From contig UROG01000001.1 of assembly GCA_900549485.1 (NCBI GenBank), positions 1 through 64,000 on the forward strand: DNA of 64,000 nucleotides, read 5' to 3'. The stretch comes from an uncultured Eubacteriales bacterium. GTDB taxonomy: Bacteria > Bacillota > Clostridia > Oscillospirales > Oscillospiraceae. Position 1 is the stretch's first letter. Every line of letters begins with the position of its first letter. The notes under the pieces are model-generated. The model saw only the letters and a list, made by a program, of their open reading frames with translations, was not told the DNA's origin and made no database searches. Positions 49,764 through 58,982 of this stretch are shown here, in pieces. A program made the translations under genes and the position numbers.

Positions 49764-51059
49764 TTATTTTCTCCTGTTCTTTTTCAATATTTTTTCAAAA
49801 GCCTGTCTTTTCGGGTCATGGATAGGCTCCTCAATGACTATATTCCCGCGGTATCTATATCCGCTTTCACGCAGGAGCGTGAGCATCGCTTTATTTTTTC
49901 TGTGCGTATCTGTGCGGATATATCTCACGCCAAGCTTTTCCGCCTGCTCTTCAGCCGCTCTCATCATATACTTTGCTATCCCGCTTCCGCGGTACGCCTC
50001 GGCTACGGCGCAGCGGTGAATGACGCAGTACGGCTCGTCATTGCTCCACTTGCCGTCCGTTATCGCGTCGTAGGACGGTTCGCGCTCCGTTGTGAGGGCA
50101 AAAAAGCCCGCCGTTTCACCGCCATGCTTCACAACATAGGATATATGCCTTTCAATGTCTTTCCCTATATCCTCCGCTGTCGGGTACTCCCCCTGCCACT
50201 GATCGACCCCATGCTTTTTCAGCGATTTTTTTGCATACTGTACGATTTGCATTATCTCAGGCAGATCGTCGGGTACGGCAGGTTCATAGCTCAGCGGCTC
50301 CGTCAGCTTTTTCCGTCCCGCGTCCTTTTCAACCTCTTTCAAAAGCTGCCTGTCCGTCTCGTTTTCAGGCACAAAATGTGCGAACATATCCGGTCTTTTT
50401 GTCATTGTGCGCTCAAGCTGCTTCTTCCTGCGCCATTTATCGACCTTTTCATGGTCGCCGTTTATCAGCACCTCAGGCACCTTCCGCCCCTCCCAGACCT
50501 CAGGACGGGTATACTGCGGATATTCAAGCAGACCGTCCCAGTGGCTCTCGCCGGTATAGCACTGTTCATCCGCCAGAACGCCCGGAACCATGCGGCAGAC
50601 ACAGTCTGCTACAGCCATTGCGGCGATCTCTCCGCCGGTCAGGACAAAGTCCCCAAGGGATATTTCCTCATCCACGCACTGCTCAATAAAGCGCTCGTCC
50701 ACACCCTCATAGTGTCCGCAGACGAGTACAAGATGGTCATAATCGTCCTTGAGCCGTCTTGCCTCGTGCTGGTCAAACGGTTTTCCCTGAGGGGACATAT
50801 ATATGACCCTCCGGCGGCGGCAGCCCGCCTCCCCGATCACATGATCAAGGCACGATTTGAGCGGCTGCGCCATCATCACGCAGCCCCAGCCGCCGCCGTA
50901 AGGGTAGTCATCCACCTGGCACTGCCTGTTCTGCGTAAAGTCCCTTATCTGGACGCAGTTTATTTCAACTATCCCCTTTTTCGCGGCTCTGCCGATAATG
51001 CTTTCATGCAGAACAGCGTTTACCGTATCGGGAAACAATGTAAGAATATCTATGCGCAT
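49764..51059 (-). CDS. trmD: tRNA (guanine-37-N1)-methyltransferase fused to a GNAT acetyltransferase
   Basis: 431 residues, much longer than the usual 240-250 of TrmD. Residues 1-240 are TrmD: MRIDILTLFPDTVNAVLHES, the knot region LVLVCGHYEGVDERFIE and SLGDFVLTGGE, and LLEYPQYTRP. The early YGGGxGMVL loop is altered to YGGGWGCVMMAQPL. Residues 265-431 form a GNAT domain with the acetyl-CoA loop YRGSGIAKYMMRAAEEQAEK and the C-terminal NKAMLTLLRESGYRYRG. The two are in one frame with no stop between. TrmD makes m1G37; the acetyltransferase substrate is unknown. It follows rimM without a gap, as in standard rpsP-rimM-trmD operons. Confidence 0.92.
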   Translation of the reverse strand: MRIDILTLFPDTVNAVLHESIIGRAAKKGIVEINCVQIRDFTQNRQCQVDDYPYGGGWGCVMMAQPLKSCLDHVIGEAGCRRRRVIYMSPQGKPFDQHEARRLKDDYDHLVLVCGHYEGVDERFIEQCVDEEISLGDFVLTGGEIAAMAVADCVCRMVPGVLADEQCYTGESHWDGLLEYPQYTRPEVWEGRKVPEVLINGDHEKVDKWRRKKQLERTMTKRPDMFAHFVPENETDRQLLKEVEKDAGRKKLTEPLSYEPAVPDDLPEIMQIVQYAKKSLKKHGVDQWQGEYPTAEDIGKDIERHISYVVKHGGETAGFFALTTEREPSYDAITDGKWSNDEPYCVIHRCAVAEAYRGSGIAKYMMRAAEEQAEKLGVRYIRTDTHRKNKAMLTLLRESGYRYRGNIVIEEPIHDPKRQAFEKILKKNRRK

Positions 51060-51548
51060 TTACATTCCCTCTATCATATGAACTTTGATAATCCCGTTGT
51101 CTGCATCGGTGGAAAGGACAAATTCCGGTACGGCGGGAATAAGGTGTTCCATCTCGCCCTTGACAACATACACCCGCGACGCGGGCGTCTCCATTATCTC
51201 CGTAAGCTTCCCGACGTCATTGCCCTGCTCGTCCACAACGGACGCGCCTATGATGTCCTGAAGGAAAAACGCTCCCTTGGGCAATTTTGCGTCCGCCCTG
51301 TCAATATGCACGGTTTTACCTTTCAGGCTCATTGCGGCATTGACGTCGTTCACGCCGTCAAGCTTCGCCAGCAGGAAATCCTTATGCGTCCTCGATGCCG
51401 TGACCGGCATCTCTTTACCGTCCACAAAAATGCGTTTGAATTTTTTGAAAAAAGCCGGTGAATCGAGCCAGACCTCTATCTTCACCTCGCCCGTCACGCC
51501 GTGCGTATTTACTATTCTTCCTGCTTCAATATACTGTTCCTTAGCCAT
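51060..51548 (-). CDS. rimM: Ribosome maturation factor RimM
   Basis: 162 residues from the ATG at 51548 (GAGG 9 nt upstream). The N-terminal beta-barrel has IEAGRIVNTHGVTGEVKIE and the C-terminal PRC-barrel has LPKGAFFLQDIIGASVVDEQ and HLIPAVPEFV. It helps assemble the 30S head by binding uS19. The stop meets the trmD ATG directly. The usual rpsP and KH-domain genes are not upstream here. Confidence 0.95.
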   Translation of the reverse strand: MAKEQYIEAGRIVNTHGVTGEVKIEVWLDSPAFFKKFKRIFVDGKEMPVTASRTHKDFLLAKLDGVNDVNAAMSLKGKTVHIDRADAKLPKGAFFLQDIIGASVVDEQGNDVGKLTEIMETPASRVYVVKGEMEHLIPAVPEFVLSTDADNGIIKVHMIEGM

Positions 51549-51668
51549 AAACACCATCCTCAGATCTGCATTGGCGCGGCTTCTGCCGGCCTATGAGCCG
51601 CCTTGCATCCAATAAGCATAATTTACCACAATCAGGCAATAAACTCAACCGCATTTATGCCGGCACGC

Positions 51669-51702
51669 AAAAAACGCGTACCGTTTTCCGGCACGCGCTT
51701 TT
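51669..51702. terminator. Bidirectional terminator of the amino-acid ABC operon
   Basis: AACGCGTACCG pairs with CGGCACGCGCTT with one bulge, loop TTTTC. The A-run at 51669-51674 gives a U-tract on the minus strand; CTTTT gives one on plus. Confidence 0.7.
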
Positions 51703-51790
51703 ATAAAAGTAAAATCAAAAATTTTCCGGATAAATGACTGACAGTACATCATAAAACGGCATTGACCGCATTTCCGCCCGTCGGCACATA

Positions 51791-52558
51791 TTATTGTCTG
51801 TATCTGCCGAGGAACTGCTTTGTTCTCTCCTCCTGCGGATTTCCGAAAACGTCCTCCGGTTTTCCCTGCTCGACGATGACGCCGCCGTCCATGAAAATCA
51901 CTCTGTCCGACACCGCCCTTGCAAACGCCATTTCATGTGTGACGATGACCATTGTCATTTTTATTTCCGCAAGCTGCTTTATGACCTTGAGCACTTCACC
52001 CGTAAGCTCAGGGTCAAGAGCAGAGGTAGGTTCATCGAAAAACATGATATCAGGGTCCATCGCAAGCGCCCTTGCAATTGCCACTCTCTGCTGCTGGCCG
52101 CCGGAAAGCTGGCATGGATAGGCATCCGCCTTATCGGAAAGTCCCATTTGCTCAAGCAGTCCCTGCGCTTTTTTCTCCGCCTCGGCTCTGCTTCTTTTCA
52201 GGACGTTTATCTGCGGGTCGGTGAGATTTTTCATGACGGAATAGTGCGGAAAAAGGTTGAAATTCTGAAAAACAAGTCCAAAATACCCACGTATCTTTTT
52301 GAGCGTTGCCTTATCCGCATATACGCTTTTTCCATCCGCATTGTTTTTTGCGGCGGCTATACCGTTATAGCAAAGCTCCCCGCTGTCCATATCGTTAAGC
52401 AGCGTCGCACAGCGTAGAAGCGTGGATTTGCCGGAGCCGGACGGGCCTATTATTGAAACGACTTCGCCCTCATTCACATCAAAGCTTATATCCTTGAGAA
52501 CATGGAGACTGTTATCATTAAAGCTCTTTTTTACGTGCTTTACTTCCAAAACCTTCAT
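51791..52558 (-). CDS. Polar amino-acid ABC transporter ATP-binding protein
   Basis: 255 residues. Walker A GPSGSGKSTLL, signature LSGGQQQRVAIARAL, Walker B IMFFDEPTSALDPEL and the switch His in IVTHEMAFAR. This is the GlnQ/HisP/TcyN type. An extra loop of about 20 residues (AAAKNNADGKSVYADKATLK) lies after the Walker A region. Start behind GAGGAGG; last gene of the binding protein-permease-ATPase operon. Confidence 0.94.
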   Translation of the reverse strand: MKVLEVKHVKKSFNDNSLHVLKDISFDVNEGEVVSIIGPSGSGKSTLLRCATLLNDMDSGELCYNGIAAAKNNADGKSVYADKATLKKIRGYFGLVFQNFNLFPHYSVMKNLTDPQINVLKRSRAEAEKKAQGLLEQMGLSDKADAYPCQLSGGQQQRVAIARALAMDPDIMFFDEPTSALDPELTGEVLKVIKQLAEIKMTMVIVTHEMAFARAVSDRVIFMDGGVIVEQGKPEDVFGNPQEERTKQFLGRYRQ

Positions 52559-52570
52559 ATTTCAGCCTCC

Positions 52571-53233
52571 TCAGTTATAATAGTTCATTGACTTTTCGAT
52601 ACGCTCCATCGCAAAGGCAACGGCATAGTTAAAAACATAATAGAAAATGCCCGCCGCGACAAAAGCCAGCATACCGTTGAACGCAAGCCCTGCGGATGAG
52701 TTTATCTTTTTTGCAAGCGTGAACATCTCCATAACGCCGACCGCCGATGCAAGCGACGTGTCCTTGACAAGCGTTATCACTTCATTTGTCACGGACGGAA
52801 TAACGCGCTTTACAAGCTGCGGCAGAATGATCCTGAAAAAGGTCTGCGCCCTGCCGTATCCAAGCACCTCCGCCGCTTCATACTGCCCTACCGGAATGGA
52901 TTCAAGTCCGCCGCGGTATATTTCGGCAAAATACGCGGCATAGTTCACAATGAAGCCGATTATCACCGACGTCATACGCCAGTCTCTCGGGACCTTGATA
53001 CCGAAAAGCAGATTCGGTCCGAAATAAATCACCATTAGCTGGAGCATAAGAGGTGTGCCGCGCATAATCGAAATATAAATATCCGTAAGCCAGCGCAAGG
53101 GTGCAAGTCTGCTCCTTTTACAGAACATTACGAGCATACCCAAAGGCAGGGAGCCGAGAACCGTACAGAAGAATATCTCAAGCGTTATCAGCGAGCCTTC
53201 GCCGAGCTTCATCAGCATTGTCTGAATCGTCAT
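52571..53233 (-). CDS. Polar amino-acid ABC transporter permease
   Basis: 220 residues, HisM/GlnP family, five membrane segments. The family loop EVLGYGRAQTFFRIILPQLVKRVIPSVTNE contains the EAA-type ATPase contact, and IYISIMRGTPLMLQLMVIYF is the N-terminal signature. It probably works as a homodimer since only one permease is present. It starts behind GAGAGGG. Confidence 0.93.
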   Translation of the reverse strand: MTIQTMLMKLGEGSLITLEIFFCTVLGSLPLGMLVMFCKRSRLAPLRWLTDIYISIMRGTPLMLQLMVIYFGPNLLFGIKVPRDWRMTSVIIGFIVNYAAYFAEIYRGGLESIPVGQYEAAEVLGYGRAQTFFRIILPQLVKRVIPSVTNEVITLVKDTSLASAVGVMEMFTLAKKINSSAGLAFNGMLAFVAAGIFYYVFNYAVAFAMERIEKSMNYYN

Positions 53234-53319
53234 TTAATACCCTCTCAAATCAATATCATCCTAACCGCCGAAATGGGCGGGGACAAAGTTCCCCACCCAA
53301 ACGGTTATCTCTCAGTCAA

Positions 53320-54102
53320 TTATTTGCACATGCAGAGACTGTCAAGCACAAGACCGTCGTCAACGTAGTTCTCGGCTATCTTCATCATGGTGCCGTCCTC
53401 CGCCATTTTCAGCAGCTCATCATTGACCGCATCGCGCAGCTCCTCATTGCCGAGCAGGAAGCCGACCGCATACTGTTCGTTGGAAATAGCCTCGTCAAGG
53501 ATAACATACTCGCCGTCATTCGCGCCTATCTGGTATGTCGCAACGCCAAGGTCAACCGCGATCGCGTCAACGCCGCCCTGCCTGAAATCCATGAAGCCGG
53601 TGTTGTAGTCGGCAAGCTCAACGATCTCTTCAAGGGAAGATTTGAGCTCCTCGTTCGCCTCAACGGCGTCCGCCGCAGAGGAAGCGGACTGAACCATAAG
53701 CACCTTGCCTTCAAGATCGGCAAGAGTCTTGATGTCGGAATCTGCCTTTACAACAACAACGATGGAGTTGTCAACATAGGGGTCTGACCATGTGTACTCA
53801 TCTTCGCGGCCGTTAAGGGTAAAGCCGTTCCAGATGCAGTTAATGTTGCCGGAGGCAAGCTCGCTGTCCTTTGCGTCCCAGTTGATCGCAACTTCTTCAT
53901 ACTCCCAGCCGAGTCTGCTGCAAAGCTCTTTGGCCACGGCAAGGTCAAAACCGTCATATTCGCCGTCTTCGTTTATGAAGCCGAAGGGGGGAAATTCACA
54001 GTCAAAACCGACAATAAGCTTGCCGTCCAGATCGGCGCAGGCCGTCACGCTGAGAGCCGCCGCCATAACAAGTACAAGTATAACCGCAATGATCTTTTTC
54101 AT
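53320..54102 (-). CDS. Polar amino-acid ABC transporter substrate-binding lipoprotein
   Basis: 260 residues. The signal peptide ends in the lipobox-like SVTAC (Cys22), suggesting a membrane-anchored lipoprotein. The SBP_bac_3 fold follows: IVGFDCEFPPFGFINEDGEYDGFDLAVAKE, in two stretches, the ligand-binding CIWNGFTLNGRE-DEYTWS region and FRQGGVDAIAVDL. Strongly acidic. The ligand is probably a polar amino acid or cystine; it cannot be named. First gene of the operon, with a hairpin before the permease. Confidence 0.93.
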   Translation of the reverse strand: MKKIIAVILVLVMAAALSVTACADLDGKLIVGFDCEFPPFGFINEDGEYDGFDLAVAKELCSRLGWEYEEVAINWDAKDSELASGNINCIWNGFTLNGREDEYTWSDPYVDNSIVVVVKADSDIKTLADLEGKVLMVQSASSAADAVEANEELKSSLEEIVELADYNTGFMDFRQGGVDAIAVDLGVATYQIGANDGEYVILDEAISNEQYAVGFLLGNEELRDAVNDELLKMAEDGTMMKIAENYVDDGLVLDSLCMCK

Positions 54103-54152
54103 TTTTCATTCTCCTTTTTCACGAACACTGCCGTGTTCTTCTTTGTGATGTC

Positions 54153-54181
54153 ATAGTACCACACTATCGCGCTAAAGTAAA
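54153..54181 (-). promoter_or_regulatory. Likely promoter of the amino-acid ABC operon
   Basis: On the minus strand TTTACT (54176-54181), 17 bp, TACTAT (54153-54158), with TGG before the -10. A GAACAC/GTGTTC hairpin follows in the leader at 54123-54138. Confidence 0.5.
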
Positions 54182-54307
54182 GTGTTTTTTTACGTTCTAC
54201 TTTTCTTATACAAAACGCACAAGTTTTGCTTGCCAATTTATGCATTTTAGCCAAATCGGTTGTAAGGCGCGGCGGTTCAGGGTACAGCAAACGGCACGGC
54301 AGAGATC

Positions 54308-54341
54308 AAAAAGCCCGCTTCCCTATTCTGGAAAAGCGGGC
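54308..54341 (-). terminator. Terminator of tyrS
   Basis: GCCCGCTT (54313-54320) pairs with AAGCGGGC (54334-54341). The A-run 54308-54312 gives the U-tract on the minus strand. Confidence 0.85.
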
Positions 54342-54347
54342 GCATGA

Positions 54348-55571
54348 TCAGGCGAGAATCACTTTATTAAAAGACTTCTTGCCTTTCTTTACGATTATTC
54401 CTTTTTTAAGCTCATCCGATGTGAACGATTTTGATATATCGGCGACCTTTACGTCGTCAACGGATATACCGCCCTGCTGGATATTGCGGCGGGCGTCGGA
54501 CTTTGTGGTGCAGAGTCCGGTCTTTACAAGAAGCGTCATGATATCTATCGCACCGTCGGTAAGATCGGCCTCTGAAAGCTCGGTAGTTGGCATATTCGCG
54601 CTGTCGCCCGCGCCGCCGAACAGCGCCTTCGCAGACTCTTCGGCCTTTTTGGCTTCTTCCTCACCGTGGACAAGCGCGGTAAGCTCATATGCAAGTATCT
54701 CCTTTGCGCGGTTGAGCTGGCTGCCTTCCCACTTGTCCATCTCGTCTATCTGCTCAAGGGGCAGGAAGGTGAGCATACGGATGCACTTGAGAACATCGGC
54801 GTCGCCGACGTTGCGCCAGTACTGATAAAACTCATAAGGCGAGGTCTTGTTCGGGTCGAGCCAGACCGCGCCGGACGCCGTTTTGCCCATCTTCTTGCCC
54901 TCAGAGTTGAGCAGCAGGGTAATAGTCATTGCATGTGCGTCCTTGCCGAGCTTTTTGCGGATAAGCTCTGTGCCGCCGAGCATATTGCTCCACTGATCGT
55001 TGCCGCCGAACTGCATATTGCAGCCGTAGTGCTGGAACAGGTAGTAGAAGTCATAGCTCTGCATTATCATGTAGTTGAACTCAAGAAAGCTGAGTCCCTT
55101 TTCCATGCGCTGCTTGTAACACTCCGCCCTGAGCATGTTGTTGACGGAAAAGCAAGCGCCGACCTCACGCAGAAGCTCTATATAATTAAGGTCGAGCAGC
55201 CAATCGGCGTTGTTGACCATCTGCGCCTTGCCCTCGCCGAATTCGATAAAGCGCGACATCTGCTTTCTGAAGCACTCGCAGTTATGGTCGATAGTCTCCT
55301 TGGTCATCATGGAGCGCATATCGGTGCGCCCGGAGGGATCGCCGATGTGGCCGGTGCCGCCGCCGATGAGCGCAATAGGCTTATTGCCTGCCATCTGGAG
55401 TCTCTTCATGAGACACAGCGCCATGAAGTGTCCGACATGCAGAGAGTCGGCAGTGGGGTCAAAGCCGATATAGAATGTGGCCTTGCCGTTATTGATCATC
55501 TCACGGATCTCGTTTTCATCCGTTACCTGTGCAATAAGTCCGCGGGCAACAAGTTCCTCGTAAATTTCCAT
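54348..55571 (-). CDS. tyrS: Tyrosyl-tRNA synthetase
   Basis: 407 residues from the ATG at 55571, 8 nt from GGAG; an in-frame GTG 6 nt earlier is too close. Class I core: YIGFDPTADSLHVGHFMAL (HIGH as HVGH), the tyrosine pocket NYMIMQSYDFYYLFQHY, QFGGNDQWSNM and the KMSKS-like KMGKTASGAVWLD. The C-terminal S4 domain is ARRNIQQGGISVDDVKV. It charges tRNA-Tyr. Expression is controlled by the T-box leader directly upstream. Confidence 0.97.
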   Translation of the reverse strand: MEIYEELVARGLIAQVTDENEIREMINNGKATFYIGFDPTADSLHVGHFMALCLMKRLQMAGNKPIALIGGGTGHIGDPSGRTDMRSMMTKETIDHNCECFRKQMSRFIEFGEGKAQMVNNADWLLDLNYIELLREVGACFSVNNMLRAECYKQRMEKGLSFLEFNYMIMQSYDFYYLFQHYGCNMQFGGNDQWSNMLGGTELIRKKLGKDAHAMTITLLLNSEGKKMGKTASGAVWLDPNKTSPYEFYQYWRNVGDADVLKCIRMLTFLPLEQIDEMDKWEGSQLNRAKEILAYELTALVHGEEEAKKAEESAKALFGGAGDSANMPTTELSEADLTDGAIDIMTLLVKTGLCTTKSDARRNIQQGGISVDDVKVADISKSFTSDELKKGIIVKKGKKSFNKVILA

Positions 55572-55599
55572 TTTCACTTCTCCATTTAAGTATTTATAC

Positions 55600-55868
55600 T
55601 ATATCATAAAAAAGCCCCTGTCCCGAAGGACAGAGGGCATTTGTTATGCGTTACCACCTCTGAACGTCTTCACTTCACAGCAAAGACCTCAGCGACTGCA
55701 ATGCAGTCAAGCGCTGTACCGGGCGCGTCCCGTCACAGCCTACTTGCGGAAAGCTTTCGGTGTGCCGCTCCGAACCGTATTCATACGCCGCTCCGACCTC
55801 CTCGCACCGAACGGAGGCTCTCTGAACGGATAAAGCGAACTACTTCTGTTCTTCTTCGCGTTAACATT
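55600..55868 (-). promoter_or_regulatory. T-box riboswitch, tyrosine specifier (UAC)
   Basis: On the minus strand the leader shows stem I with GGTGCGAG distal loop, a specifier loop reading GAATAC with TAC at 55777-55779, the conserved T-box sequence AGAGGTGGTAACGC with its TGGT pairing bulge (suits ACCA of tRNA-Tyr), and then the terminator GCCCCTGTCC/GGACAGAGGGC-type hairpin followed by TTTTTT. Uncharged tRNA-Tyr should stabilise the antiterminator and allow tyrS transcription. Confidence 0.92.
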
Positions 55869-55872
55869 CGAA

Positions 55873-55901
55873 ATTATACTTTACGTCTCGGAAAATGTCA
55901 A
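55873..55901 (-). promoter_or_regulatory. Consensus promoter of T-box-tyrS, overlapping the recN stop
   Basis: On the minus strand TTGACA (55896-55901), 17 bp, TATAAT (55873-55878). The -35 contains the recN stop codon (55898-55900), so the two genes are packed end to end. Confidence 0.85.
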
Positions 55902-57586
55902 GCTTTGCCGCACTTTTCCTTGAATTTTTCACAGGCGGCAAGCTGCTCTCGCGCACCGGCAAGCGTTATTTCGCTTATATTATCCCCGCCGTGAAGCCGT
56001 GCCAGCTCATAGCAGCGGCCTTCGTCGTCAAGCCGATCTACCCGCGTAAAAGTTCTTCCGTTTTTCTCTTCTTTTTTTATAAGGTACTGATGATCGCCCA
56101 TCGCGGCTATCTGCGGCAGGTGCGTCACGCACATCACCTGCTTGCCTTTGGACACGGTGTAGAGCTTTTCCGCAACCCTCTGCGCCGCAATACCGGATAC
56201 TCCCGTGTCTATCTCGTCAAAAATCATGGTTCCGACGGGGTCGTTTTCCGCAAACACATTCTTCATCGCCAGCATTATTCTGCTGAGCTCACCGCCGGAA
56301 GCTATCCTGCTTATTCTGCCAAGCTCCTCCCCGGCATTCGCGGACATGAGAAAACGCACGAAATCTATCCCCGTCTTATCAAATCCCCTGTCGTTTTCAA
56401 CCGGTGTAAACTCGACCGAAAACCTGACTGACGGCATACTCAGTTCCCTGAGTTCATCCACGATGCGTATCTCAAGCTCCTTTGCCGCCGTTTTTCTTTT
56501 TTCCGAAAGCTCTCTGCCTGCGGTAAGAAGCGTCTGCTCCTGTGCCGCAAGGTCTTTTTCAAGCTTCACTATCCTGTCGTCGGCATATTCAATATCGTCA
56601 AGGCGTTCGCGGCACTTATCAAGATACGCAAGAAGCTCATCGTCGCTTTTGCCGTATTTTCTCTCAAGCTTGCCGAGAAGCGACAGCCGGCTTTCTATGC
56701 TGTCATATTCATCAGAGGAGAAATCAAGTCCTTCAAGGAAGTCTCTGAGTGTTTCCTCCGCGTCGGAAAGCGCAAATGCCGCATCGTTAAGTCCCGAGAC
56801 GGTTCCTTCAAGCTCCGGCGCGAACGCGGATGCCTTTCCGGCGTAATAGGCGGCATTCTGTGCAAGGGAGACGGCATTGTCGTCCCCGCCGCTCAGTGCG
56901 GCGATAGCCGCTTCCAGCGCCTCGGTAAGCTTTTCCGAATTTCTGAGCAGGTCGCGCCTTGCGGAAAGCGCTTCCGCTTCACCGGTCTTGATATCCGCTC
57001 TTTCAAGCTCCTCGATCTGGTATTTAAGCGTGTCTCTCAAACGCTCCTTCTCAACATTGTCCATGCTGAGAGAGTCTATCTCCTTTTTTATCGCCGTGTA
57101 TTTGTCATATTCGGCCTTATACAGCGCATACTGCGTCTCAAGGCGGCCAAAGCCGTCAAGATATGAGAGATGGCGTTTTTCGTCCATAAGCTGTCTGCCG
57201 TCGTTCTGTCCGTGGATATCCACAAGAAGCGCGGCAAGCTCCTTCAGCTGCGCCGCCGTCGCCGGTGAGCCGCATATACGGCAGCTGCTTTTGCCGTCAG
57301 CGCTTATTCTGCGCTGAATGATCAGCTCATCCTCCGGTTCTATATCGTTTTCCTCAAGCCACTTCTCACAGCCGTCAAGGTCGAAAACAGCGGTGACGAC
57401 GCCCTTATCGGCGCCGCGGCGCACAAGCTCCCTCGTCACGCGCTCACCCAGAACGGCGCCTATGGAGTCTATGACAATGGATTTGCCCGCGCCCGTCTCA
57501 CCGGTGAGTACGTTAAGTCCCTTTGAAAACTCTATATCGGCTTTTTCGATAACGGCTATATTTTCTATATGCAGTTCGTTCAACAT
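55898..57586 (-). CDS. recN: DNA repair protein RecN
   Basis: 562 residues, SMC-like. The N-terminal Walker A is LTGETGAGKSIVIDSIG (about residues 27-43). Long coiled coils with a central hinge-like break follow, then the C-terminal signature ISRIASGGELSRIMLAMK, Walker B TMIFDEIDTGVSG and the D/H-loop VTHLPQIAAMGD. It tethers broken ends early in double-strand break repair. It follows argR by 16 nt, the order seen in Bacillus (argR-recN). Confidence 0.97.
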   Translation of the reverse strand: MLNELHIENIAVIEKADIEFSKGLNVLTGETGAGKSIVIDSIGAVLGERVTRELVRRGADKGVVTAVFDLDGCEKWLEENDIEPEDELIIQRRISADGKSSCRICGSPATAAQLKELAALLVDIHGQNDGRQLMDEKRHLSYLDGFGRLETQYALYKAEYDKYTAIKKEIDSLSMDNVEKERLRDTLKYQIEELERADIKTGEAEALSARRDLLRNSEKLTEALEAAIAALSGGDDNAVSLAQNAAYYAGKASAFAPELEGTVSGLNDAAFALSDAEETLRDFLEGLDFSSDEYDSIESRLSLLGKLERKYGKSDDELLAYLDKCRERLDDIEYADDRIVKLEKDLAAQEQTLLTAGRELSEKRKTAAKELEIRIVDELRELSMPSVRFSVEFTPVENDRGFDKTGIDFVRFLMSANAGEELGRISRIASGGELSRIMLAMKNVFAENDPVGTMIFDEIDTGVSGIAAQRVAEKLYTVSKGKQVMCVTHLPQIAAMGDHQYLIKKEEKNGRTFTRVDRLDDEGRCYELARLHGGDNISEITLAGAREQLAACEKFKEKCGKA

Positions 57587-57602
57587 GGGACAGCTCTCCC
57601 GA

Positions 57603-58058
57603 TCAAATCAAAAAAAGTATCTCTATTTCGTGATACAGTCTCTGTGCCAATTCGCAGGTTTTCATTGCAAGAAAACCCGTATCGTCCCCGGCAAGCGTAC
57701 CGACAAGCCCCTCGACCTCCATATTGTCGAGCGCCGAACAGCAGGCGTTTGCAAGTCCCGGAAGCGTTTTCAGCACAACGATATTCTGCGCGACATCGTA
57801 TGAAACAAGGCTTTCACGGAAAATTTTTCTCAGTCTCGGACTGAGGTCTTCGATTTCGCTCTTTTCCGGCGTGGTATATCTGTACTTTCCGCTCTCCCCA
57901 AGCTCCTTTACGAGTCTCATATCCTTTATGTCTCTTGAAAGCGTGGCCTGTGTGCTCTTTATCCCTCTTTTTGCCAGCGCCTCCATAAGCTGATTTTGTG
58001 TCTCTATATCCTGCTGGCTTATTATATCAAGAATTACGCTTTGTCTGCCCGGTTTCAT
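57603..58058 (-). CDS. argR: Arginine repressor ArgR
   Basis: 151 residues from the ATG at 58058, behind AAAGGGGAG; an in-frame GTG 6 nt upstream is possible. The N-terminal winged helix has STQATLSRDIKDMRLVK, the recognition helix of the family. The C-terminal hexamerisation and arginine-binding domain has LVGTLAGDDTGFLAM with the ligand aspartates. It represses arginine synthesis and may activate catabolism. No arginine biosynthesis genes lie in the window. Confidence 0.95.
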   Translation of the reverse strand: MKPGRQSVILDIISQQDIETQNQLMEALAKRGIKSTQATLSRDIKDMRLVKELGESGKYRYTTPEKSEIEDLSPRLRKIFRESLVSYDVAQNIVVLKTLPGLANACCSALDNMEVEGLVGTLAGDDTGFLAMKTCELAQRLYHEIEILFLI

Positions 58059-58124
58059 CGGCACTCCCCTTTTATATCAATTTGGCTGCTGAACCCGCCG
58101 CACCTGAAGCGGCTGAATATCCGA

Positions 58125-58970
58125 TCAAATCAATTTGCTGTATGCTATTTCAAAAAAGCTCTTGTTGCCGAGCTCCGCCATCACGGTGCAGCGTGCGGAA
58201 CGCTTTATTCTGAGCATATCCCCGCTTCTGAGGTCGCACACCGAATTTCCGTCCACCGACAGATACGCCCTGCGCCCGTGAAGCCGCTCTGTCCGGATCG
58301 ATATCTCTTTATCCGGCGCAAGCACAAACGACCGCGCCCCCAGAACATGCGGGCAGATGGAGCTGATGATTATGTTCTCCGCATCCGGCTCCACAATAGG
58401 ACCGCCGGCGGACATCGAATACCCGGTCGAGCCGGTCGGCGTGGAAACGATCACCCCGTCGCCGGAAAACGCCGTTATAACGTCGTCATTGAATGCAGCG
58501 GTAATATTTATGCAGTCGCCGTAGCCGTGAATAACAGCATCGTTAAGCGCACAGTCGCTGCACACAACGTTCCCGCCGCGCACAAGCTCAACATCCAGCT
58601 TCATGCGCCTGCTGAGCTTTGCCTCGCCCCTCGCAGCCTTGAGTATAAGCGGCAGCTCCTCTTTTTCAAGGTGCGCCATGAACCCCTTTGTGCCGAGGTT
58701 TATTCCGATCAGCGGAACCTCGTAATCATGTATTTTCCGCGCCACGGCAAGGATCGTCCCGTCGCCCCCTATCACAACGGCAAGGGAACATTTCCGTGCG
58801 GCGTCTATAACTCTTTCGTATTTTATGTTCTGCGGGAGACAAGCGTCTCCCTGTTCGGCAAAGACGGGGCATATGACCGTTTCAAAGCCCTCTTTTCCAA
58901 GCAGCTCGGCCGCTTCCTTTGTCGTTTCAAGATCAATGTCCCGGAATGGATTCGGGCAAAGTGCAATCAT
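58125..58970 (-). CDS. nadK: NAD kinase
   Basis: 281 residues. The GGDGTIL motif is at about residues 69-75, LNDAVIHG (NE/D motif) in the middle, and SGDGVIVSTPTGSTGYSMSAGGP binds the substrate. It makes NADP from NAD and ATP. Located between tlyA and argR, as in many clostridial genomes, with gaps of 12 and 66 nt. Confidence 0.96.
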   Translation of the reverse strand: MIALCPNPFRDIDLETTKEAAELLGKEGFETVICPVFAEQGDACLPQNIKYERVIDAARKCSLAVVIGGDGTILAVARKIHDYEVPLIGINLGTKGFMAHLEKEELPLILKAARGEAKLSRRMKLDVELVRGGNVVCSDCALNDAVIHGYGDCINITAAFNDDVITAFSGDGVIVSTPTGSTGYSMSAGGPIVEPDAENIIISSICPHVLGARSFVLAPDKEISIRTERLHGRRAYLSVDGNSVCDLRSGDMLRIKRSARCTVMAELGNKSFFEIAYSKLI

Positions 58971-58982
58971 TTCCGTTTCCTC

